A DNA stretch of 41,061 bases from Flavobacteriaceae bacterium (GTDB lineage Bacteria; Bacteroidota; Bacteroidia; Flavobacteriales; Flavobacteriaceae), in contig JABXIJ010000011.1 in the NCBI GenBank assembly GCA_013373105.1, forward strand, positions 1-41,061, given 5' to 3'. How positions within the stretch are numbered: position 1 is the stretch's first letter; each line of letters begins with the position of its first letter. Both the position numbers and the translations under genes were made by a program. Below, one piece after another: positions 35,656-41,061 of this stretch. The notes below the pieces were generated by a model that saw only the letters and a list, made by a program, of their open reading frames with translations, searched no databases and had not been told where the DNA came from.

Positions 35656-36084
35656 CTAGTTTTTAATTCTTAGTTCTCTTTTCCTCATTGGCATAACATC
35701 TATAATTGAAAAAAGTGTTTTGGTTGTAATTGGTGTCGTTTGCGAGTGTTTAATTCCACCATCTAAACCTATTAAAAAGACAGAATATTTATTTTGGCTA
35801 GCATCTTTAAATTCATTCAAATCTATTGTTGAACTCATCCATTTAGAATTAAAATCTTCAGCATAACTATTTTCAGAATATGTAATTATTTTTAATTTTC
35901 TTTCTTGTAAACCTTCTTTTTCCTTAGCTAAAAAAGCAAGTTGTTTTACTAAATCTTTATTCATTTTGGTGTCTGAAAAAACTAGTAGAACTCTATTTTC
36001 CCACTGGTAATTTTCTAAATTCTGTCCAATAGAAACTGAATTTATAACTAAAGAGAATATCGAGAAAAAAAATAAATTTTTAAT
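35656..36084 (-). CDS. DUF4174 secreted protein, probable ATT start
   Basis: The recognisable DUF4174 segments are YSVFLIGLDGGIKHSQTTPI and LFSIIDVMPMRKRELR near the end. The first ATG in frame (35964) would cut off the fold. Upstream the frame stays open and encodes a clear signal peptide, KNLFFFSIFSLVINSVSIG followed by QNLENYQWENRVLLVFSD, which matches the family's N-terminus. No ATG, GTG or TTG lies between the stop at 36097-36099 and this; the natural start is the ATT at 36082-36084, giving 142 aa. It is either an ATG-to-ATT mutation or a rare start. It lies 12 bp after the X-Pro peptidase-like gene. Confidence 0.8.
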   Translation of the reverse strand: MKNLFFFSIFSLVINSVSIGQNLENYQWENRVLLVFSDTKMNKDLVKQLAFLAKEKEGLQERKLKIITYSENSYAEDFNSKWMSSTIDLNEFKDASQNKYSVFLIGLDGGIKHSQTTPITTKTLFSIIDVMPMRKRELRIKN

Positions 36085-36096
36085 ACTATAAATATA

Positions 36097-37959
36097 TTAT
36101 TCAATTGCTTTTTTAAAGGCTTCTTTACCACCTACAATAGGTAATGTTATGCTTGTTTTACTTAAGTCTACAGTTAATTCTGTTCCTGGCTTTGGGAGTA
36201 AAGTAAAATTATTATCACTAGAAAAAATTAGTAAACCAATCTGCTGTCCCTTTTTTATAACTTGATCATCAGGTTGAAACTCAAAAGTCATCTCATAAAA
36301 TTTACCAGGTTTAAGAGGTTGACTAGTAGTAAGTGATTTGTAGTTTTGTAAATCTGCCCAACCACGTGTTATAATATTATCGGTAATTTTTGCTCTTCTT
36401 CCTTCATTCCAGGGTAAAGATACAAGGTATACAGATAAATTTACAGCTGGTTTTGAACTTGCAGCTGTTATAGTTATTGTTGGAACTCCAGAAATGTGAA
36501 CATCTTCTGTTAAGGTTTTAGATACATACAATAATCTATGATTTGTATATTCAGCTTTTGCTAATGCTTCTGCAGAAAAAGAATAATTGTCTACTAAAGT
36601 TTCGCTACCTTTTCCTTTATTTTCTAATGATAATTTTCCAATAGATGGAGCATTTCCTTCTAAAAAGAATGTAACATTTTTGGCGTCTGGATTTGGGTAA
36701 TTTTTATAAGAAGTAGGTTCAGAAATTTTATCGTCTTCTCTAACTATCCAAGCTTTTGCATCATTTTCTACACCATTCTCTACACCATGTAAATAACGTG
36801 TAAACCATCTGTTCATCATTTTTATTGGAGGTGGACCTCCATGACCATATTGATGATAATAAATTTGAGTTGGTAAACCCATTTCAGATGCTTTTTTATA
36901 AATACGATAACTGTGTTCTGGCATAACATTCCAGTCGTTAAAACCATGAGACATTAATAAGGCAGCTTTCATGGGTTTCATTTGATTTAAGTAATCTCTA
37001 CTTGCCCAAAAATCATTGTAATCTCCTGTCAATCTGTCCATACCATTTACCATTTCTGTATCTCTAATTTTGGCATTGGCATAATCTCTTTTACGAATTA
37101 ATTGTTTTTTTTGACCATTGTCTTTTAAACCAATTTTATTTTCGATTAAATCTTCACCACCACTATTTATAAAATCATACAAAACATCTATATCTTCACC
37201 TAAATAACCTCCAGGAGCACGTACTAATCCATTTGAGCGATAGTAATGATAATATGAAGTATTTGGTGCAACAGGAATAATTGCCTCTAAACCTTCAACT
37301 CCAGTTGTAGCTGCTGCTAAAGGTAACGTTCCATTATAAGAAGTACCAGTCATACCAACCTTTCCAGTACTCCAATAAGCTTTTACTTCTTCAGAACCAG
37401 TTCTAGTTGTATAGCCTTTTGTTCTACCATTTAACCAATCTATTACAGCTTTAGGTGCTAAAGATTCGTTTTTACCACCAACAGTTGGTACGCCATCAGA
37501 TAAACCTGTGCCAGGTGATGAAGAATGTACAACAACGTATCCTCTTGGAACCCAAGTTTTTATTTGTGATGATGATATAAAAGGTCTTGATCTTCTGGTA
37601 ACATCAACCGTGTTTCTTTGTTTTGGTTTTTCACCTAGTTCATGTTTTACATCCCAAAAAATTGGAGCATTACCAGCTGTTCCTGCATAATATGGACTTG
37701 TTTCATAAACCACTGGAAGTTTTAAACCATTTTCAGTAGCTTCTGGTCTAGTAACAGCAATATGCATTCTATCTAATTTTCCATCACCATCTGTGTCGAA
37801 ACTAGTTTCTACCCATAATTCATGGCGAATCCATTTACTAGGATCCTTAAATGCTTCTACAATTTGAGCTTCACCATCTTTAAAAATAGGTTTTACATTT
37901 TGCGCATTTACGATGTACGAAAATGCAATGAATAGACTAAGAATTAATTTTTTCATCAT
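36097..37959 (-). CDS. Secreted X-Pro dipeptidyl-peptidase (S15/PepX) type hydrolase
   Basis: 620 aa. Signal peptide at 1-20 (ILSLFIAFSYIVNAQ). The alpha/beta-hydrolase domain has the nucleophile Ser207 in GMTGTSYNG, Asp342 in GFNDWNV and His373 in YGHGG, the S15 catalytic triad. The C-terminal jelly-roll (about 400-615) is the PepX_C domain. An Asp-rich TDGDGKLDRM near residue 56 and a long insert distinguish it from its upstream neighbour. It probably cuts X-Pro dipeptides in the periplasm, or a related ester; substrate specificity is inferred. Two adjacent ATGs (37959, 37956) are possible starts. It begins 1 bp after the CocE gene. Confidence 0.91.
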   Translation of the reverse strand: MMKKLILSLFIAFSYIVNAQNVKPIFKDGEAQIVEAFKDPSKWIRHELWVETSFDTDGDGKLDRMHIAVTRPEATENGLKLPVVYETSPYYAGTAGNAPIFWDVKHELGEKPKQRNTVDVTRRSRPFISSSQIKTWVPRGYVVVHSSSPGTGLSDGVPTVGGKNESLAPKAVIDWLNGRTKGYTTRTGSEEVKAYWSTGKVGMTGTSYNGTLPLAAATTGVEGLEAIIPVAPNTSYYHYYRSNGLVRAPGGYLGEDIDVLYDFINSGGEDLIENKIGLKDNGQKKQLIRKRDYANAKIRDTEMVNGMDRLTGDYNDFWASRDYLNQMKPMKAALLMSHGFNDWNVMPEHSYRIYKKASEMGLPTQIYYHQYGHGGPPPIKMMNRWFTRYLHGVENGVENDAKAWIVREDDKISEPTSYKNYPNPDAKNVTFFLEGNAPSIGKLSLENKGKGSETLVDNYSFSAEALAKAEYTNHRLLYVSKTLTEDVHISGVPTITITAASSKPAVNLSVYLVSLPWNEGRRAKITDNIITRGWADLQNYKSLTTSQPLKPGKFYEMTFEFQPDDQVIKKGQQIGLLIFSSDNNFTLLPKPGTELTVDLSKTSITLPIVGGKEAFKKAIE

Positions 37960-37960
37960 T

Positions 37961-39874
37961 TTATTTTAGTACTGTAAATTGAATATTAGAATCTGTAAAC
38001 ACTGTATGTGTTTGCGTTTTAAAATCTTTTTCGTCTGCTTTATAGATATTATCTACATAGGTTTGCGGATTCAAATCTATTAAAGGAAACCAAGTACTTT
38101 GTACTTGGATTTGAAGTTTATGTCCTTTTTTAAAAGTATGAAAAACATCTTGAAGTTTGATGTTCACATCTGTTTTTTGATTAGGTTTAAATGGTTCTGG
38201 TTTTTCAAAAGAATTTCTAAAACGTCCTCTCATAACTTCACTTCTAACCATTAAATGATAATTACTCATTTTTAAATGGTTTTGCATTTGTTTGTTATTT
38301 TCTTTTGCATCTGATGGGTGAACATCAATAACTTTAACTATCCAATCTGCAGCTGTACCTGTAGTTGCTACTTTTAAGTTTGCTAAAATATCACCAGCCA
38401 AAGTGTAATCTTCAGTTAAAACATCAGTTTCAAAAACTAAAACATCTGGTCTCCTTGCTGCAAAACGTTGGTCATCTGTCATGTATTTTCTTGGCGTGAA
38501 AACAGTTTTAATGTCTTCTGAGTATGGTACAGGACGTTTTACATCACTAATAAATTGAATTCCTTTTGCACCTTTTTTAGACGATGTTAATTCTTGATTT
38601 TCTGATAAAAACCAAGTTTCTTTAGTTGCAGTTTTTGGTGGCCAGCTTTCATAAGAATTCCATTCTTTTTTTCCAGTATTGTAAACATATGCTTCAGGTA
38701 AACCAGTGTTTTTATCGCCTTTACCTTTTAAAAAGTGATTAAAGAATTTACTTTCTACTTCAGATTGATATTTTAACGATATAGAATCGCCAAAATAATA
38801 GTTTCCTACTGCATTTCTTGTGCTATTTCTAGACCATCCACCATGATCCCAAGGGCCAAAAACCAAAGTATTGTAATTGTCTTTACCATGTTTTTCTATG
38901 CCTTTATATGTTTCTAATGGTCCATATAAATCTTCAGCATCAAACCAACCACCAACAATCATGGTGGCTACAGAAGAAGGAACTTTATCCATGTGTTGAA
39001 TAATACCCTTACTTTGCCATACTGAATCGTAATTTGGATGTTCTACTATTTCTTTCCAGAAAAAGTCATCTATTTTTTCTTTTCTTTCAGCAGTGCTAAT
39101 GTCTAATTTATCATACTGAAAATATTCATTTAAGTTTTTTAAAGGTCCTTTGTCTAAGAAAAATTGATATTGGTCTTGTGTATTCATTCTAGGAAAAGAA
39201 TACCATGAGCTATCAGTAGGTGTATCTTTGTATGTTCCAAATAAAGAAATTGCTCTAAAATAGCTCAATAAAAAAGCACCATTATGATGAAAATCATCGA
39301 AAAAGAAATCACCAATACAAGCTTGAGGAGAAGCAGCTTTTAAAGCTGGATGTGCGTCTATGGTAGAAACTGTGGCATAATGCCCAGGGTAAGAAATACC
39401 CCAAGTACCCACTTTACCGTTATTGTTTTCTACATTTTTAACCAACCAATCTATGGTGTCATAAGTATCTGAAACTTCATCACTTTCATTTTCTTTTTTA
39501 TTAGGTATGTAAGCTCGCATATTATCGTAAACTCCTTCACTCAACCATCTTCCTCTTACATCTTGATAAACAATAATGTATTTGTCTTTCATTAATTGAG
39601 CATTAGGTCCTATGCTAGTTCTCATTTTACCTTTGCCATAAGGTCTTGAACTATAAGGTGTTCTTTGCATTAATATTGGATATTCTTGGCTTTTATCTTT
39701 TGGAGAGTAGATTGTGGTGTGTAACTTAACACCATCTCTCATCTCAATATCTACTTCAGTTTTAGTATAATTGTCTTCAACAAAAGTATCTTTTTTTACT
39801 TCTTTTTCAGTGGTTTTATCACATGATATAAAACTTACTAGAAGTACTAGAATTAGAATATGCTTTAAATTCAT
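37961..39874 (-). CDS. CocE/NonD family hydrolase lipoprotein
   Basis: 637 aa. Lipoprotein signal (HILILVLLVSFISC, cysteine 18). Alpha/beta-hydrolase domain with IEMRDGVKLHTTIYSP, QDVRGRW, the nucleophile Ser161 in GTWGISYPG, an acidic residue in GGWFDAEDLYG and histidine in GPWDHGGWSR, then a C-terminal jelly-roll (about 440-630). Family members include cocaine esterase, alpha-amino-acid ester hydrolase and glutaryl acylase, so a periplasmic esterase or acylase is likely. First gene of a five-gene minus-strand run. It is a distant paralogue of the next gene, sharing the fold but not closely alike. Confidence 0.91.
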   Translation of the reverse strand: MNLKHILILVLLVSFISCDKTTEKEVKKDTFVEDNYTKTEVDIEMRDGVKLHTTIYSPKDKSQEYPILMQRTPYSSRPYGKGKMRTSIGPNAQLMKDKYIIVYQDVRGRWLSEGVYDNMRAYIPNKKENESDEVSDTYDTIDWLVKNVENNNGKVGTWGISYPGHYATVSTIDAHPALKAASPQACIGDFFFDDFHHNGAFLLSYFRAISLFGTYKDTPTDSSWYSFPRMNTQDQYQFFLDKGPLKNLNEYFQYDKLDISTAERKEKIDDFFWKEIVEHPNYDSVWQSKGIIQHMDKVPSSVATMIVGGWFDAEDLYGPLETYKGIEKHGKDNYNTLVFGPWDHGGWSRNSTRNAVGNYYFGDSISLKYQSEVESKFFNHFLKGKGDKNTGLPEAYVYNTGKKEWNSYESWPPKTATKETWFLSENQELTSSKKGAKGIQFISDVKRPVPYSEDIKTVFTPRKYMTDDQRFAARRPDVLVFETDVLTEDYTLAGDILANLKVATTGTAADWIVKVIDVHPSDAKENNKQMQNHLKMSNYHLMVRSEVMRGRFRNSFEKPEPFKPNQKTDVNIKLQDVFHTFKKGHKLQIQVQSTWFPLIDLNPQTYVDNIYKADEKDFKTQTHTVFTDSNIQFTVLK

Positions 39875-40019
39875 TAGTAAGGTTTTTAGTTTGTAAGTAA
39901 AAATACAAATACTTAGTAAATGAAGCTAATTTGATGTTTTTAAATATCTTAATCTTTTACTAAAAAAACAGACGACAGAGTTTATTTTTATATAACATAT
40001 GTATTTAGTTGTTAAATAG

Positions 40020-40052
40020 TTGCAACTTTACATATAAATTCTTGTACTTTTG
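40020..40052 (+). promoter_or_regulatory. Promoter of the YgiQ-type gene
   Basis: TTG at 40020-40022, 22 nt spacer, TACTTTTG at 40045-40052, an exact -7 consensus; the ATG begins 6 nt later, so the transcript would be almost leaderless. Confidence 0.6.
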
Positions 40053-40058
40053 TACCCT

Positions 40059-41061
40059 ATGGAAACTGCTAAAAAACATCAACTAACAGATTGGTTACCA
40101 ACTACAAAACGTGAAGTTAAAATACGTGGTTGGGAAGAATTAGATGTAATTTTATTTAGTGGTGATGCTTATGTAGATCACCCTTCTTTTGGGCCTGCCG
40201 TAATTGGTAGAATTTTAGAAAGTTATGGTTTACGAGTTGCCATTGTGCCACAACCAAGTGTGCATGATAATTTGCAAGATTTTACAAAACTTGGAAAACC
40301 AAGATTGTTTTTTGCGGCTACTGGAGGATGTATGGATCCAATGGTTTCTAATTATACAGCTAGTAAAAAAAGACGTGATAAAGATGCCTATACTCCAAAT
40401 GGTGCTATTGGTTTTAGACCAGATTATGCTACATCTGTCTATTCAAAAATTTTAAAAGAAAAATTTCCTGATGCGCCAGTTTTAATAGGTGGCATAGAAG
40501 CGTCTTTAAGACGAGTAACTCATTATGATTACTGGTCTGATAAATTAATGCCAACCATTTTGGAAACTTCAAAAGCAGATATGTTGGTTTATGGCATGGG
40601 AGAACAGCCTTTACGTGAAATTGTAGAATTGTTACAAAAAGGAGTTCCATTTTCTAGCTTAAAAAACATCAAACAAACTGCAGTATTAATTAATCCTGAA
40701 GAGGACAAAATTCCAGTGGTTAAAAGTTGGGATGATATTGAAATTAATTCTCATGAAGCTTGTTTAGCAGATAAAAAAACTTTTGCTTCAAATTTTAAAG
40801 TAATAGAACAAGAATCTAACAAGTTAAAAGCACGTCGAATTTTTCAGAAAGTAGGGGAGAAGCTTCTGATGATAAATCCACCTTTTCCAACTATGACAGA
40901 AGATGAAATAGATGCTTCTTTTGATTTGCCATATACTAGGTTACCCCATCCAAAATATGATAAAAGAGGACCTATTCCTGCTTATGAAATGATTAAATTC
41001 TCTATTAATATTCATAGAGGTTGTTTTGGAGGTTGTAGTTTTTGTACCATTTCTGCGCATC
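40059..41061 (+). CDS. YgiQ family radical SAM protein, N-terminal part (cut by window end)
   Basis: 334 codons are visible; the family is about 600-750 aa, so the rest lies beyond the window. The start METAKKHQLTDWLPTTKREV and the region GPAVIGRILESYG, PQPSVHDNLQDFTKLGKPR and GGIEASLRRVTHYDYW are strongly conserved in YgiQ. The radical SAM cysteines CFGGCSFC appear at 322-329, just before the edge. The family is a cobalamin-independent radical SAM protein whose reaction is not settled. The promoter lies immediately upstream. Confidence 0.95.
   Translation, partial: METAKKHQLTDWLPTTKREVKIRGWEELDVILFSGDAYVDHPSFGPAVIGRILESYGLRVAIVPQPSVHDNLQDFTKLGKPRLFFAATGGCMDPMVSNYTASKKRRDKDAYTPNGAIGFRPDYATSVYSKILKEKFPDAPVLIGGIEASLRRVTHYDYWSDKLMPTILETSKADMLVYGMGEQPLREIVELLQKGVPFSSLKNIKQTAVLINPEEDKIPVVKSWDDIEINSHEACLADKKTFASNFKVIEQESNKLKARRIFQKVGEKLLMINPPFPTMTEDEIDASFDLPYTRLPHPKYDKRGPIPAYEMIKFSINIHRGCFGGCSFCTISAH

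Overview
The window reads as chromosome of an AT-rich Flavobacteriaceae bacterium, probably a marine genus near Polaribacter or Tenacibaculum (genus not resolved). Three things support this. There is a type IX secretion/gliding gene set: a TIGR04131-type C-terminal sorting domain, a PorP/SprF protein and an OmpA/PD40 protein. Promoters match the Bacteroidetes form TTG-N(17-23)-TAnnTTTG. Many genes belong to families typical of the class (DUF4293, DUF1599, BT_3928-like, DUF5522, two-domain CdaA, Rho with an Asn-rich insertion).

Layout. 1-3516: the end of a large surface protein, then PorP/SprF and OmpA-PD40. 3533-4946: an orphan ORF, a broken DUF2779 gene and a headless excisionase-like HTH remnant, ending at tRNA-Phe (5067-5139, minus). 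This looks like the worn edge of an integrated element. 5236-12868: an envelope cluster, coaX - outer-membrane protein - TPR protein - lptC - small membrane protein - CNNM/CBS protein - ppiD. 12941-15135: rho (minus), then a DUF4293 protein. 15300-16651: a two-component system collapsed by an internal deletion, with its promoter and a pair of palindromes still present. 16641-21912: phosphoesterase, truA plus an ABC exporter, then LOG - folP - cdaA on the minus strand. 21996-24776: a tightly coupled operon, DUF1599 - 58-aa membrane protein - BT_3928-like - crcB - crotonase. 24773-27765: DUF1684 lipoprotein, an MFS gene with an in-frame TGA, and a Ca/Na antiporter. 27766-29297: AT-rich intergenic DNA, two small genes, tRNA-Arg and a startless ORF. 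29306-32076 (minus): TlpA-like lipoprotein (frameshifted) - tpiA - prmA - clpS - small ORF. 32186-33785: pyrF and a BtuF-like metal-receptor protein. 33778-39874 (minus): two secreted alpha/beta-hydrolases of the CocE/X-Pro peptidase type, a DUF4174 protein, a Baeyer-Villiger-like monooxygenase and a DUF5522 protein in one run. 40059-end: YgiQ-type radical SAM protein, cut by the window.

Most of the window is housekeeping. The unusual parts are several broken reading frames (DUF2779, HTH, response regulator/histidine kinase, MFS, TlpA, the 28953-29297 ORF, and the missing ATG of the DUF4174 gene), the retained regulatory DNA in front of the dead two-component system, an orphan terminator in front of the MFS gene, and small genes at 22531, 28249 and 34052. 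I see no CRISPR array, intact insertion sequence, rRNA or convincing new defence system.
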